Source: Coemansia sp. RSA 1804 (lineage: Eukaryota > Kickxellomycota > Kickxellomycetes > Kickxellales > Kickxellaceae). Taken from it: a stretch of DNA of 64,000 nucleotides. Shown here in pieces: positions 9,070 to 20,783 of the stretch. A program made the position numbers and the translations under genes. The number at the start of each line of letters is the position of its first letter. The stretch's first letter is position 1. Below the pieces are notes generated by a model. The model saw only the letters and a program-made list of their open reading frames with translations, was not told the origin of the DNA and searched no databases. The stretch is from positions 1 to 64,000 of the forward strand of contig JANBTH010000016.1 of the NCBI GenBank assembly GCA_027578815.1, given 5' to 3'.

Positions 9070-10693
9070 CTACATTCCCAGCTGCTGCTGCCTGTGGTGC
9101 TGGTGCTGCTGGTGCGGATAAGGCGCGTACTCATCATAATCCTCGAGCAGCTCGTCGTCCTCCTCGAGCAGCTCATTGCCGACACCGCCGTCAATGTCAA
9201 GATCAATGTCGTCGTCATACGACATGTCGGTCTGCGAGTCAACCAGCGCGCGCACACGCGGCATGCGGAACTCGGGCGGAATGTACGTCTCGATGGCCGG
9301 CACCTTGCGCGCAGTCAGATACAGCACCTGGTCGTTGAGGTCGTTGGTGTCGAGCAGGATCTTGTCGGCCTTCTCCGTGGGCGCCGCACGCCGCGTCACC
9401 TCGTTCATCACAACGCCGATGATCGGGTTCTCGTAATCTGATACCGCGTAGATCGACAGCAGCTTCTTGATCTGCGCCGCGTTCAGCAGATCGCACACCT
9501 CGAACATGATGTCGATGTCCTGCTCCGTCGACTTCTGCAGCTGCAGCAGCTTCACCAGCTGCAGCAGCCGGTCGAGGTTGCGAGTCGCGTCGGCCACGCT
9601 GTGCGTCTTGCACCACTCCTCGATGCGCGTCAGGTTGTACTGGATCTGCATGCCGCGCTTCCACGAGCAGAAGTTGCGCCGCATGATGATGTTGTTGAAG
9701 GCCGTCACGCCGATGTTGCACAGCAGCTCGGACATGATCTGCCGCATGATGGCTGCGTCCACGTAGTAGAACTCCATGCTGCGCCAGATGTGGTTGAAGA
9801 AGCTGAGCACATTCTCGATCTTCACCGACGACTCGCGCGGCCCGGTGCCCATCAGCCGGTTGAAGAAGCCGCTGTCGCTGGCTGTGAAGCCGGGAAGCGC
9901 CTCGGACTCCACCACGCCCGGGATGATCAGCTTGACAAAGCGCTTCTGCAGGTCCTTGATCCACCCAAAGTAGATGTCCGAAAGCAGCGACTCCAGATAC
10001 TGCATCCCGTCGTTCATCGCGCGCTCGGACTCCGCGTACTCGTGCGCCGACGACTGGTGCTCGGTCATCGACGTCTTGATGATCGATAACAGCTCAAACA
10101 CGTTCGACAGCCAGAACGCCGATGTGTAATCCGACTCGAACGCCGCCGTCTTCTTCTGAATCCGCGCAATCGTCGACATCAGCAGCCGGTCGATGCGCCG
10201 CGCAAGGTTGTACTGGAACATCTTGATCACGCACAGCCCAATCAGATGCGCAGGGAACAGAAGGTCGGGCGGCGAGTACTCGGCATCGACGTTCGGCATC
10301 GGAACCTGCAGATCGCCAATCAGCTCATTCAGAACCTCCGCAATCAGCAGATCATCGTGCTCAAGCATCTCGCGCACATCGTCCTCGTTGCGCAGCTCAA
10401 AGCCGGCGCCATTTGCCGCTGCCGCCGCTGCCGCCGACGCTTCGTCGTCTTCGAGTATCGTCGAGCCTCCAAGCGACCGGTGCAATTGCGCAGCCGCGCC
10501 GCCTGTTGGCGATGTTGCGCCCGAGGCGCCAAACCCGCCAAGCGAGCCGAGCATCTTTGCAAGCGTGCGGCCCTCGTCGCCGCCAATTGTCGAGCGCTTG
10601 CTCGAAGCTGCCGCATTGCCTCCAGTCGGCCGCGCATGGTCGATAGAGTGCGGTCTGCGATTGCTCTGCTGTTGAGAATGTTGCTGTTGAGAA

Positions 10694-10727
<34 letters not shown>

Positions 10728-13700
10728 TGGCTGATGCGTGTGTGGTGGTGGAGGCGGGTGCCGATGGCGGCGGCATCAAGTGCGAAGAGGATCCGTAGCC
10801 ATGGCCACCAGCAGCAGCCGTAATACCAGCTGCTGCTGCTGCTGCTCCTCCTCCGCTTCCTCCGCCAACCGCGCTCAATGCCGGAAGCCCGGACGAGTCA
10901 GCCATGTCATAGCCGGTTGCCGCATATCCAGCAGCAGCACGCCAGCGATTGCCGCCGGTGGCCGCCATATGCGTGTCCGACCGCTTGATAGACGAAGCCT
11001 TGTCAGCAGGCATCCCACCGCCAATGCCTCCTCCAGACAGTATTCCGCCGCCACCACCGTTGTTGTTGCTGCTGTTGTTCTGCTGCTGGATAAGCATCTG
11101 CTGCTGGTGCTGGGCGCGCACATCCGCAAGCTGCGCACGACTATCGTCGAGCTCGCGCTGCAGATCGGCCAGCTTCTTCTCCAGCTCCGCACGCTGCGTA
11201 TCCATCGCATCCTTGTCGGCAGTCGCCTGCTGCCGTGCATCCTCGAGCTCCTGACGCGCACGATCCAGCTCGCCACGCAGCTCCACACACTGCGCGTCGG
11301 CTGCCTCCTTGGCACGCTGCAGAGAATCCACACGCTCGCGCAGCTCCGCAGTCGCCTTGTCGATAGTCGCGCTCTGCGTGGCGCGCAGCTCTTTGGCTTC
11401 GCGGTCGGCCAGCCGCAGCTTCTCCGCCAGCTGTGCTGCGCGCGACTGCGACTCGTCAAGCTGACGCGTGAGCTCCATCAGCTTGCCTTCAAGCTTGTAC
11501 GTGACCTCCTTGAAGTGCGCAGCAGACTTCTTCTCCTCCCGGAACTTGTCGAGCTGCTTGCGCGCAATCACTGCACGGCGGTACGCCTGCATCCGCACAA
11601 CCAGGTACATGTCGCGGGTGAACTTCTTGCGCGCAAAGTAGCCGCGCACAACGCACTGGATCGCAATGGCCGCCTTCTGCTCGCGCATCGCCTTGAACTT
11701 GCTGCGCGCCTGGCTGCCGCGTACCAGCGCCTGCAGTCTGGTCAGAACAGTGCGTGTCTCTGCAAAGTGCCGCCGCGCAAGATACGAGCGCACAAGCGAC
11801 TGGATCGCGACAGACGCCCGAGTGTCGCGCAGGCGGCGCAGCTCGCGCCTCGCCAGCATTCCGCGCGTGGCAGTCTGCAGAACAAGAACCGCGTGCCGCT
11901 GCCGCTGGTATCTGGTGCGCGCCTGGTGCATCCGCGCGAGACTCTGGATCGTCGAAGCCGCCGCGTTGAGTCGCTCCACACGGTGTTTCTCAATCACTGC
12001 AAGCATTCCGGACCGGAAGAACACCTTTGTCAGCCCCACCTGGAACCGGTCGGGCTCCGGAAACACTGCAAGAAGGATGTCATTGGCAAGACGGCGGAAT
12101 TCGTCGGGCGAGTTTGCGCCAGAGCCAGACAACGCGGTGGCAATAGTAGTAGTAGCAGCAGCAGTAGAGTTGTTGTTGTTGTTGTTGCCAAGCAGCGCAC
12201 GTGCGGCGGATGCAGGCAGCAGCACGCGGTACCGGTGGATGAACTCTGGAATCGGCAGCCGCGACGGATATCCGGCACAGCTGATGCGAATCGTCTCGAG
12301 CACTCCGCACGCACGCAGCTGCGAAAGCACCATGGGCGCATCGAATCGCCACGCCGCCTTTGCGTCGTTGGGCTTGATGCAGCGGATGTAGTGCGACTCC
12401 GTTGCCTCGATCGTCTCCATCAGACTGGCCAGCGAGTGCTTGAACACCGTGCCCAGCGTAGGCTTGCGCGGTGCGCGAACGCTGAGTCGCGACCCAGCCG
12501 CGGCAGAAGCTGAGGAGGAGCCACCCGCAGACCCAGCGCCGGCTCCAGCTCCGGATCCAGCCCCAGAGCCGCCGGCCGACTGCTGATTGGTGCCAGACTC
12601 GGCAGCAGTCGCCGACAGAACATCGCCCAGGAACGCATCGCCAGAGGCGCGCAGCACATTCTGGATCTCGTCGGGAACAGTGTCCTTGTTCTTCTCAATG
12701 AAGCCAGCAGCCTCGTACGACACGTCGTGCGCGTAATGGCGGATGGTGAACGAGTCGGCGCCGAACCGCGGCCGCTTGAAGAAGGCCATCGGCGTCTTGG
12801 GCGCCGGGCGCGGAGTCGCAGCAAACTGCTTGATCAGCTTCTCGGTGAATGTGGCATCCGATCCTTGCTGCAGCCTGCTCTCCTCGTCCAGCAGCGCAAG
12901 CACACCCAGCCGGCCCTCGATCAGATCAATGCACGGCTGATTGTCCTGGAAATCAACAAACGTCCAGTTCTGCAGCTGCTCGCGCTGGTACTCCTCCTGC
13001 TCCAGCTTGAACACGTGGCGGTTGAAGTTCTGCTGCAGCTTCTCGTTGGCGTAGTTGATGCAGAACTGCTCGAACGAGTTGTGCTCAAAGTGCTCGAAGC
13101 CGTAGATATCGAGCACGCCGATAAACGACGCTGGCGGCGTGCCGCCATTGCCGCCGGTCAGCGCCTCGTTCAGCGTGCGCACAACCCAGTCAAACAGATG
13201 CGCGTAGACAAACTTTGCCACGCTGTCGCGCACAACCAGCGCCTGCGCACGGCTGATGGCGCTGACGATCTTCTCGCTGCGCGTGACGATTTGCTTCTTG
13301 GTCAGCCACTTGCGGAACAGCGTTCCGTCGATCTGCAGCAGCGAAACCACGCGCTCGCACGCCTCGTCGGCCTCGCCAACCGATGCGCCTGTGCGCTCAG
13401 ACGCTCCGCCGCCAATCTCGATGTTGCCGATATGCAGAAGCGCCGCAAGCAGCGCGTGGATGCGCGCCTGCCGCTGCCGGTCCACGCCAATGACATCGAG
13501 CGCTGCCGCCGTGTTTGCGTACTCCACAGCATCGTCTACGCCGGCAATGCACCCGTTGCCGCCCTGCGACGTGTAATGGAAGCTTTCCCAGGTGCGCCCA
13601 GCCAGTCCCAGACGCTCGCGGTCGGCCTCGGGCGCCGCCGCCAGAAGCTGGTAGAAGACGTGGTAGTTGCGCTCGGTTGGCGGCTGGTAGACAAGGCGCG

Positions 13701-14846
13701 ACCGCTCCAGCAGATACGTGCGGATGAAGGCCGCCTCGATTGCGTGCCGCTCGTTGAAGCGGATCTCGAGGAACTTGCCGAACCGCGACGAGTTGTCGTT
13801 GCGCGTGGTTTTTGCGTTGCCAAACGCCTCGAGCACGGGATTGGTGGCGAGGATCTGCTCCTCGACATGGCTCATTCCGCTTGCCTCTCCGCCTCCGACC
13901 TTTGCAGCCGCCGCGGCCAGCGCAGTGTCGTCGTGTGCCGCTGCAAAGTACCGCATAATGTACTTTGCGCTCATTGTCTTCCCGGCGCCAGACTCGCCCG
14001 ACACAATGATGGTCTGGTTCTTCCTGTCCCGAACCATGCCCTGGAACGCATCCTCGCTTATCGCAAACAGATGCGGCTCCAGCTCGCCACGCATACGTCC
14101 CGCGTACGCCTCCAACGTGTCCTGCGAGTACAGCGCCACCCTGTCAAAGGGATTCAGCGCCACCAGAACGATTCCCGAGTACGTGTAGATGTTGTGCATC
14201 CCGTAGCGCACCTGCAGGTTGTGCAGCACTGCTGGCTCGTTCAGGTGGCTCAGGCTTGTCAGATCATCGATTCCTTCGAGCAGCGGCGGATTGCACAGCG
14301 GAGGGAGCGTCTTTTTCTTGCTTGCGAGCTCGTCGAATGTGGCTTCAAACTTGTACTCTTGCATCTCTCCATTACTGTTGCTATTATCGTTTGCTGTTGC
14401 ATCCAGCAGCTTGCGCTCGAATGTCATGCTCACTTTCTTGGCCTCCTCGTCAACCGTCTTTTCGGTGAGCACCGCCTGCACCCACGCAAGCTCATCATCG
14501 CCGAAAAATGCCTTTGTTCCCTACAAAACGACTGGAATAATGAGCCCATTGATTGTCTCCTTTTTAGCACTGGAGTGAGAAGCACTATATGTCTGCCTAT
14601 TTCTTCTTCTACTATAGCATCCACATAATAAGGTAGTGGTGAGTGGTGTGCAGAATGGGACCCGCATTGTTTGTTCTATCTCTCATTATCCATTCTGTCC
14701 TGCGACCTATTATGTGGATTTGCATTCCGTACCTTTGCATATATCTTGAGCTCTGTCAGCACCGAAGAAGAGTCGCTGCTGCCGCTGCTGCTGCTGCTGC
14801 TGCTGCTGGCGGCATTACCGCCGCCGTTACCAACACCGCTGGCCAT
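9070..14846 (-). CDS. MYO2: Class V myosin heavy chain (two exons)
   Basis: Actin-based cargo motor. Proposed CDS: exon 1 14733-14846, intron 14521-14732 (GTACGG...TTTGTAG), exon 2 9070-14520; 1854 residues. Exon 1 supplies a Gly/Ser-rich N-terminus ending ELKIYAK, and exon 2 begins GTKAFFGDDELAWVQA, together matching the class V SH3-like N-terminus. The motor domain has the P-loop GESGAGKT (about residues 213-220), switch I NDNSSRFGKF and switch II DIYGFEHFEHNSFEQFCINYANEKLQ. Six IQ motifs follow (light-chain/calmodulin binding), then a coiled coil of about 130 residues, a low-complexity poly-Gly/Ala/Gln region and a DIL cargo-binding domain (MFQYNLARRIDRLL and onward), with an acidic/His/Gln tail. 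Domain order and length fit fungal Myo2/Myo52-type motors that move secretory vesicles and organelles. The intron is inferred; the GTG at 14481 would otherwise have to be the start. Confidence 0.93.
10697..10726. repeat. CTG/CAG trinucleotide run encoding poly-Gln in the myosin linker
   Basis: About ten CTG units (CAG on the coding minus strand). They encode a Gln tract between the coiled coil and the DIL domain, a likely length-variable site. Confidence 0.8.
14774..14809. repeat. GCT/AGC trinucleotide run encoding poly-Ser in myosin exon 1
   Basis: The minus strand has AGC repeats coding for eight consecutive Ser, then Gly-Ser-Ser, at the predicted N-terminus of the myosin. The run lies inside the proposed first exon, 38 codons long. 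Confidence 0.65.
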
Positions 14847-15565
14847 TATCTACAGTTCTCCAAGTAAGCAACATACATGGGGAAAAATAAGATTTTTTGT
14901 TAATGAATTAATGGATAAATAAAGAGAGAAGAGAGAGAGAGGGAGAGAAGAGTCGATAGAGCATACAACAAGTAAAAGAGATACAAAAGGCAGAGCGCAT
15001 ACATTCCACTCGTACAAGACAGAGCTTGTTAGATGGACCACCACCATATTATAAGCAACACACTCCCCCAAACCTTGTCTCATCTGGGTAAACTAGCGTG
15101 AATTCGCATGGATATTGAGCGCAGAACACACAGGAGCTTTTTACCTTTTGTTGTTATCTTTCACGTTTTCTCCCCCTTTTATAAAAAAATATAATGCTCA
15201 GATTGAAAGAATAAAATAACGAAAATTCAATACAATAAAAAAGAATGAAATGAGAATAAAAGGGGCAAGTGAATGACTGTAGAGAAAAGAGAAAGAAAGA
15301 GAGCGTAGAAAGTAAGGAACAAACAAACCACAGATGGGAGGGAGAGAGCTCCAAAAGGATCCTTTCTGCATAGAGTGAAAGTAAAGCATCAGAAAACACG
15401 GGGGGAAAAGGACATGCGGGAAGACGTCAGCATCAAGCTGTATAAAGATAAAATAAACAAAACAAAACAAAAACAAAAACATAACACAACTGAAGGATTA
15501 ATAAGAGGCACATGGAGAATCAACCAGCAAAGTATAACACCGCAAAAGAAGATGTTCGGAACACA
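14847..15565. other. Myosin promoter and adjacent low-complexity intergenic region
   Basis: About 720 bp, rich in GA/AG runs (14930-14955) and A-rich stretches. Minus-strand ORFs at 15154-15482 are low-complexity Phe/Leu/Ser translations of these tracts and are not called. Confidence 0.4.
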
Positions 15566-16109
15566 CTACAGATACGAGGGCTCAAGCACCTTGGCAGGAG
15601 TGCTGCCCTGGCGCTTGACCTTCTCGAGCAACCCGGCCACGAACCAGACAACAACAGCCACGGGATGGCAGCGCAAGACGCCGCTGCCGCTGCGATCATG
15701 ATCAAGATCAGAATCACCACCCGATGCAAACGCAAACGCAGCCATCGCGCTGACATGCGCCGCCTGCACCGTCGCCCTGCGCACCAGCAGAACACCCTCG
15801 GCCGACACCAGCAGCCCGGAATTGCACGCCCTGATCTCGGTGCTGATCAGCTGCACCGTGCGCTTGACTGCGCTCTCCGCCGCACGCGGATCGCAGGAAC
15901 TCTGGCGGCGATTCCAATCTCTGGATCCGCCCAGCGCCGCCATGATGCTTTTGCGCATGGCCAGCTGGTTAGCACTCAGCTGCACGGTCCCGCTTCTGCT
16001 ACCGCTATAACAATGGTCTTGTTGCTGTTGGCTGTGGTCGCGCAATAGCGTTGCCACCACGACTATCGGCAACCGCAGGGTTTCCTTTTCGCCGGCATCA
16101 GTGCTAGAA

Positions 16110-16140
<31 letters not shown>

Positions 16141-17431
16141 CTGCTGCTGCTGCTGTTATGGATGGCTTGGTGGCCGATACCACCAGATAAGCATCCGCGC
16201 CAAACCCAGCCATTCCCTCCACGATATCCACGGAAGCAACACCCGGAATCGCAGCCATCAGCGCACCACAGACACAGACGCGCAGCTGGCCAACCACCAG
16301 GCCTTTCACCTTCGATTCCAGAGACTGTGGTGCTTGCGCAACCACTGCTTCTGCTGCTGCTGCTGATGTTAGCTCTGGCTGCATCACGGGGAATCCCGGA
16401 AGATACTTGCTGGGAATCCGCTGCTGGATCCGGAGCTGCGTCCTCAGAGCATCGTTGGAGCTGTTCATGGTGATTGTAAACGGCAGCTTGCTGTTTGACC
16501 CCGCTGATGCTGATGCTGCTGCTGATGCTGATTGCAGCAGTGGCTGTGATTGCGATTGCGACTTCGGCTTCAATGGCGGAGGCGGAGGCAGAGGCGGAGG
16601 CGGAGGCAGAGGCGGAGGCGGGAGAGGCGGAGGAGGAAGATCGGGCAGAGAGGATTTGCCAGACACAGGCGGAAACCGAGACGACAGGATCCCCGGCTTC
16701 GGAGGAATTGGCGGAGGCGGCGGCGGAGGCAAAGGAAGTCTCGGAATAGACCGCGCTGCCTTCGACACAGAGTGAGAGGAAACCGGCAGTGGCAGCGGTA
16801 ATAGAAGAGGCAGAGATGGCGATGGCTTCATCCGATTCGCAGAACACGAACCACCATCATCTACAGAATGCCCATTATACCTGTATTCGCCGCATTTGCT
16901 CCTGTATCTGCGCAACACCGGCTCGCAGGCAACAAAGGCCAGGCGGAGCTCCGCCTCCCTTCTCTCCCGCGCCCTATCGAACCTCGCATCCAGCAGCCGA
17001 AGCGCCTCGGATGCCTGGATTACTCGGGCCTCCGCTCCCCGTAGCACTATCTTCGAAAGCTCAGCCGCCGCCGCCGCCGACTTCTGACTACTACTACTAC
17101 TACTACTATTGTCTTGTCGCCGATTTAGAAACGGCTGCTCGATGCACAGCTGGTGCGAGTCCCGGGCATGCTGCCACTTGGCCTCAAGCGCCAGCCGCTC
17201 ACGCTTGTATTCGGCCCGCTCCTCCGCCAGGTGCTTGTGCATCGCAATGGCTAGCTGGATGTTGGCTCTTTCCTGCTTGCTCTCCGTGTGCCTCAGGGCT
17301 CCCTTCAGGGCATCCACAACCGAGGAGATTTCATCTTCTCCACCGTGCTTGCTACTGCGTATATTACTGCTACTACCGCTGTTGCTGTTGTCATTTTTGG
17401 TGCTGGTGTCATTTCCAATCCGCCTTAGCAT
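15566..17431 (-). CDS. Proline-rich protein of unknown function
   Basis: 621 residues from the ATG at 17429-17431. Residues 1-30 are Ser/Asn-rich. Residues about 35-190 form a predicted long helical region rich in Arg, Glu and Ala, consistent with a coiled coil (for example RANIQLAIAMHKHLAEERAEYKRERL). Residues about 215-320 are a poly-Pro module with PPPPP and PPLPPP runs, a potential SH3/WW/profilin ligand as in actin regulators. The C-terminal part (about 390-615) alternates hydrophobic beta-like segments (VKGLVVGQLRVCVCGALM) with Thr and Gln runs. No known domain is recognised. The low-complexity segments match trinucleotide runs in the DNA. Confidence 0.6.
16109..16156. repeat. GTT/GCT trinucleotide run inside the proline-rich gene
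   Basis: About ten GTT units followed by five GCT units. On the coding minus strand they encode five Ala followed by a poly-Thr tract. Confidence 0.75.
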
Positions 17432-17831
17432 TTGGCATTTGGAAAAAAAAAGGCAGTATGGCTGGGAGAAGAAGGGGGAATTAGATCTTGTTGCCCTGTG
17501 AATTACATTGCATGTGGAGCAAAGAAGCGGAGAGAAAAAGAAAAAAGTCGTTTGTATAATATCCACGACAAAACAAAGCAAAGAAAGAGAAAGAGAGAGC
17601 TTCTTTGTGACACAACGAGTGAGAGAGAAAACGAGGCTTGCCCATTTCAGTCATGATGAGATAACGCAAACATTGGGTGATGCGAAAGGAGAGAAGAGAG
17701 CTTTATATCCTTAGAGAAATACGACTAGATAGAGAGAGCGAAGACAAGAGCAAGCAAAGATGAGATGGCGCCGCCTCCTCCTCCTCCTACACAGCTTGCT
17801 ACAACTATTAAGCCAGGCTACTCTACAGCTC
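17432..17831. other. Intergenic stretch
   Basis: 400 bp between the proline-rich gene and the P5CR gene. It contains AG-rich runs and no supported ORF. An in-frame non-ATG extension of the proline-rich ORF reaches 17581 but is Phe/Cys-rich and unlikely to be coding. Confidence 0.4.
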
Positions 17832-18746
17832 CTATAGCTTGCCGAACTCGTCGGATAGCGAAATGCAGCGGTCGCGGCAGGCCAGCACGCCGCTGGCGAC
17901 GCCCTGGGGAACCCTCTCGGCAAGCATCTTCTCGATGGCAGCATGCGTGGTTCCGTTGGGCGAGGTGACCTTGCGCCGCAGCGTCTCGACGTCATCGTCG
18001 CCAGCAAGAACCATGCGAGCCGCGCCAAGCGCCGTCTGCGCTGCAAGCTTGGTGGCCACAACGCGGTCGAGCCCCATTTCCACGCCGGCCTTCTCCATCG
18101 CCTCGATGATCAGGAAGAAGTACGCCGGGCCTGATCCGCTGATCGCAGTCACCGCGTCGATTCCGCTCTCGCTGTCGACCCAGAAGAACTCCTTGGCGAT
18201 GTTCCGCACCACGTACTCGGTCTGCTCCCGCTGCGCCGCGCTCACCGCCGCCTCCGCGTACATGCCAGCGGCGCCCTCGCCAACAAGCGCCGGCGTGTTG
18301 GGCATCAGCCGCACAAACGGAACCACGGAAGAGCCATCCGCTCCAGCTCCTCCTTCCGGGTGGATCCAGCGCGCAAAGTCCTTGATCGCCACGCCAGCGA
18401 CAATCGAGATCACCAGCGGCCTGGCCTGCACCAGCGCCGGCGCCAGATCACGCACCACGGTGCCCACAACCTGCGGCTTGACTGCCAGAACCACCACATC
18501 CACGGCGCCCGACGCTGCAGACACACGTGATCCCTCGCCCGTTATCGCCGCCTTGTTGTCCGCAAACACATCGATCCCGTACTTGCTGGTCAGATACTCT
18601 CTCCTCTGGTCAAACGGCTCGCTCACGCGCACCCGTGCCTGCGGATGCGATGTCTTGAGCAGGCCCGACAGGATGGCCTCGCACATGTTGCCGCCGCCAA
18701 TAAACGTGATTGTCGGCACGCTGGACGAAGAAGGATTGGCTGACAT
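17832..18746 (-). CDS. PRO3: Pyrroline-5-carboxylate reductase
   Basis: 304 residues from the ATG at 18744-18746. Catalyses the last step of proline synthesis, the NAD(P)H-dependent reduction of 1-pyrroline-5-carboxylate to proline, in the cytosol. Residues 12-30 (TFIGGGNMCEAILSGLL) form the Rossmann nucleotide-binding turn with the family's Gly-x-Gly-Asn-Met variant. Further conserved blocks are the AVKPQ loop, the RLMPNTPALVGEGAAGMY substrate region, ISGSGPAYFFLIIEAM and the signature VTSPNGTTHAAI near residue 270. Length (about 270-320 aa) is as expected. Single exon, strongly GC3-biased, no targeting sequence. Confidence 0.96.
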   Translation of the reverse strand: MSANPSSSSVPTITFIGGGNMCEAILSGLLKTSHPQARVRVSEPFDQRREYLTSKYGIDVFADNKAAITGEGSRVSAASGAVDVVVLAVKPQVVGTVVRDLAPALVQARPLVISIVAGVAIKDFARWIHPEGGAGADGSSVVPFVRLMPNTPALVGEGAAGMYAEAAVSAAQREQTEYVVRNIAKEFFWVDSESGIDAVTAISGSGPAYFFLIIEAMEKAGVEMGLDRVVATKLAAQTALGAARMVLAGDDDVETLRRKVTSPNGTTHAAIEKMLAERVPQGVASGVLACRDRCISLSDEFGKL

Positions 18747-19176
18747 TGTGCTGAATTGGGTTTTGGCTTGCTGGAATGTATAGTGTAGAATAATGAACAA
18801 CCGTTGTCTAGCTTAGAAAATCAAGGGGATGTGGAGATGGAGATAAAAGAGAAAAAAGTAGAGGGTGAAAAAGTTCCAGATCCAGCCCCCTTCCTTTTTA
18901 TCACTCATCGACTTTTAAAAGCACCAGCATGCAGTAGCGTATACTCTTCACTCAGTCAGAACATCCAAGCACAGGCAACAATGAGTTTGTTTTGTATCGT
19001 TTTGTTTGTTGGGCGCCGATGCTGGTGCTGGCGTCATCATTACGAGCACTGGTGAAAAAGGAAAAAACACTGGAGCATTTAGCACGAAAAGCGACAATCG
19101 GTGTAACAAAAAAGGGTGGACAAATCTGGCTCACACCTCCCCTTATCCTAGAAACCTGAATCATCTTTCTCATTCT
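18747..19176. other. Intergenic stretch
   Basis: 430 bp of promoter for the P5CR gene and 3' flank of the next minus-strand gene. No supported ORF. Confidence 0.4.
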
Positions 19177-20041
19177 CTAATCGGATCTGCTGATCACCAG
19201 GGTTACCAGGATATCAGGGACCGCGTGTTCCTCGCTCCTCCTCCTCTCCGCGCGCCGCGCAGCCCTGTTCTCTCGATGGCCAATCGACAGTAATCCACCA
19301 CTGCTGCCTCCAGCAGAGTCGGTAGCAGCAACAGACGCATGATCCAGAGCAACATCGATGGTTACGCGGATCCCCCAGGTGGCAAACTCCGCACGGTTGT
19401 AGAACTCGGCCAGCTTCAGGGACTTGCTCAGAGCCTTCGACTTGAGCGCCTCCCTGGCAATCGAGGCGACGCCCAGGGTGGCCAGATTGACAATCCAGTA
19501 GGACGACAGGCCGTGCGCCAGCGATCCGGGCGACTTTGCCAGCTCCTCGTTCAGCTGGCGCACGAACTCACCCCACTTCTCCTTGTCCACCTTGTTGGGC
19601 CGGCGCGCCAGCATGTAGATTCCCTCGGGCATCACCACGGTGAAGCCGCTGGGGATCGATTTCGGGTTGACCAGATGCAGCCGAATCGGTGTTGGCGGAG
19701 ACGGGGTTCCGGCTCCCACTTGGTGGTTCGGTGGTCCCTGGTTGTTGTTGTTGCTGTTGTTGTTGTAGTAGTTCGATGGGCCGCCGGCTTGGTATTGTGC
19801 TAATGGTGGCGATTGCGAGTGTTGCGGCGGCGGATACACGCCGTACGGTGGCGAGTTTCCTGGGCCCTGATGACCGTGGTATCCTCCGCCATTGTTGCCG
19901 TTACCGTACTGCTGGGACGGAGGATATCCACCGTACGACTGCGGCGGGTAGCCAGAGGAATACGGAGCTCCTCCCCCTGATGGCGGGTACCCGCCCGGGT
20001 AAGGCGAAGAAGAAGCCGAGGAAGAGGAGTAAGGCGGGTAG

Positions 20042-20073
<32 letters not shown>

Positions 20074-20325
20074 GCTGCCAAAGAAGTTCCCGCCTCTTGC
20101 GGTATCGCCGTTATCCGCCGACGCTTGACCGTAGTTGCCATAGCTGCTATCTGTCTCTCCTGCTGCCTGGCGATGCTGGTCTTGCTGCGCGGAGCCGCCG
20201 TACATTGATGCGCCGGGGCCGGACGCCGATGACTGCGATGCAAATGTATCGCTGTTGGCGGCATCTGCTGCCGAAAACGACTCGCTCTTCTCGGGCGGGG
20301 TATGGCTTTGCTGCTGCTTCTCCAT
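19177..20325 (-). CDS. Gly/Pro/Tyr/Gln-rich protein with conserved C-terminal helical region, function unknown
   Basis: 382 residues from the ATG at 20323-20325. Residues 1-215 are low-complexity: a Ser/Ala/Asp head, a poly-Gln run, then repeated Tyr-Pro-Pro, Gly-Gly-Tyr and Asn runs like prion-like or condensate-forming regions. Residues about 215-345 look folded: a short strand block (IRLHLVNPKSIPSGFTVVMPEGIYML), then RPNKVDKEKWGEFVRQLNEEL, then an Ala/Leu helical part that may include an amphipathic or membrane-associating helix (WIVNLATLGVASIAREAL). The end is Arg/Glu-rich. I do not recognise the family. The N-terminus is probably disordered and the C-terminus functional. Confidence 0.6.
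20043..20072. repeat. CTG/CAG trinucleotide run encoding poly-Gln
   Basis: About nine to ten CTG units, coding nine Gln in the low-complexity half of the minus-strand gene. Confidence 0.75.
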
Positions 20326-20783
20326 TGTCTGCTATATTACGAGTGGATACGAAAAACAAATGATTGGTAACTGGATTGAGAGAAATAAAGGATAGCAAGG
20401 AAGAACAGATGTCGTCCAGAACTAGTCGTTCGATTGCCTCGGCTTTTATATCCGTGGCAGCAATAGAGAAAAATAGTGCCAAGAAACAGGCTCCGTTTTT
20501 TTGATATTTTTTGATATTTTCCTTTCTCTGGAATGTCTAAATAGAAATGTGGTCCAAGAAATCAAGCAAGCACCACTAATGATGGAAGGGGAAAACGACG
20601 GGGCTCTTGTTTTCGTTTTGTTTTGGATTTTTCTTTCGTTTCCAACAACTATTCCATCTCCAATGCATGCCAAGGTAGTTTTTTTTCTGGATCTGCAGCA
20701 TTACACAACTACACTCATCCCCAAAAACAACAACAAAAAAACAACTGCAGTCAACTACAATTGCAAATCTCGATAGACTTCCA
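20326..20783. other. Intergenic stretch
   Basis: About 460 bp, AT-rich, promoter of the gene ending at 20325. It includes a short direct repeat (tttttgatat) around 20497-20518. No gene seen. Confidence 0.4.

Noticed and set aside
10738..12513. Plus-strand ORF (591 codons) opposite the IQ/coiled-coil part of the myosin
   Set aside because: Same antisense effect; low-complexity Arg/Leu/His translation without a start context or domain.
12727..14628. Very long plus-strand ORF (633 codons) opposite the myosin gene
   Set aside because: Antisense shadow of a GC-rich coding region; the composition is Arg/Leu/Val-rich with no domain, whereas the opposite strand encodes an unmistakable motor domain.
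17839..18783. Plus-strand ORF (314 codons) opposite P5CR
   Set aside because: Antisense shadow; the minus strand shows the full P5CR motifs.
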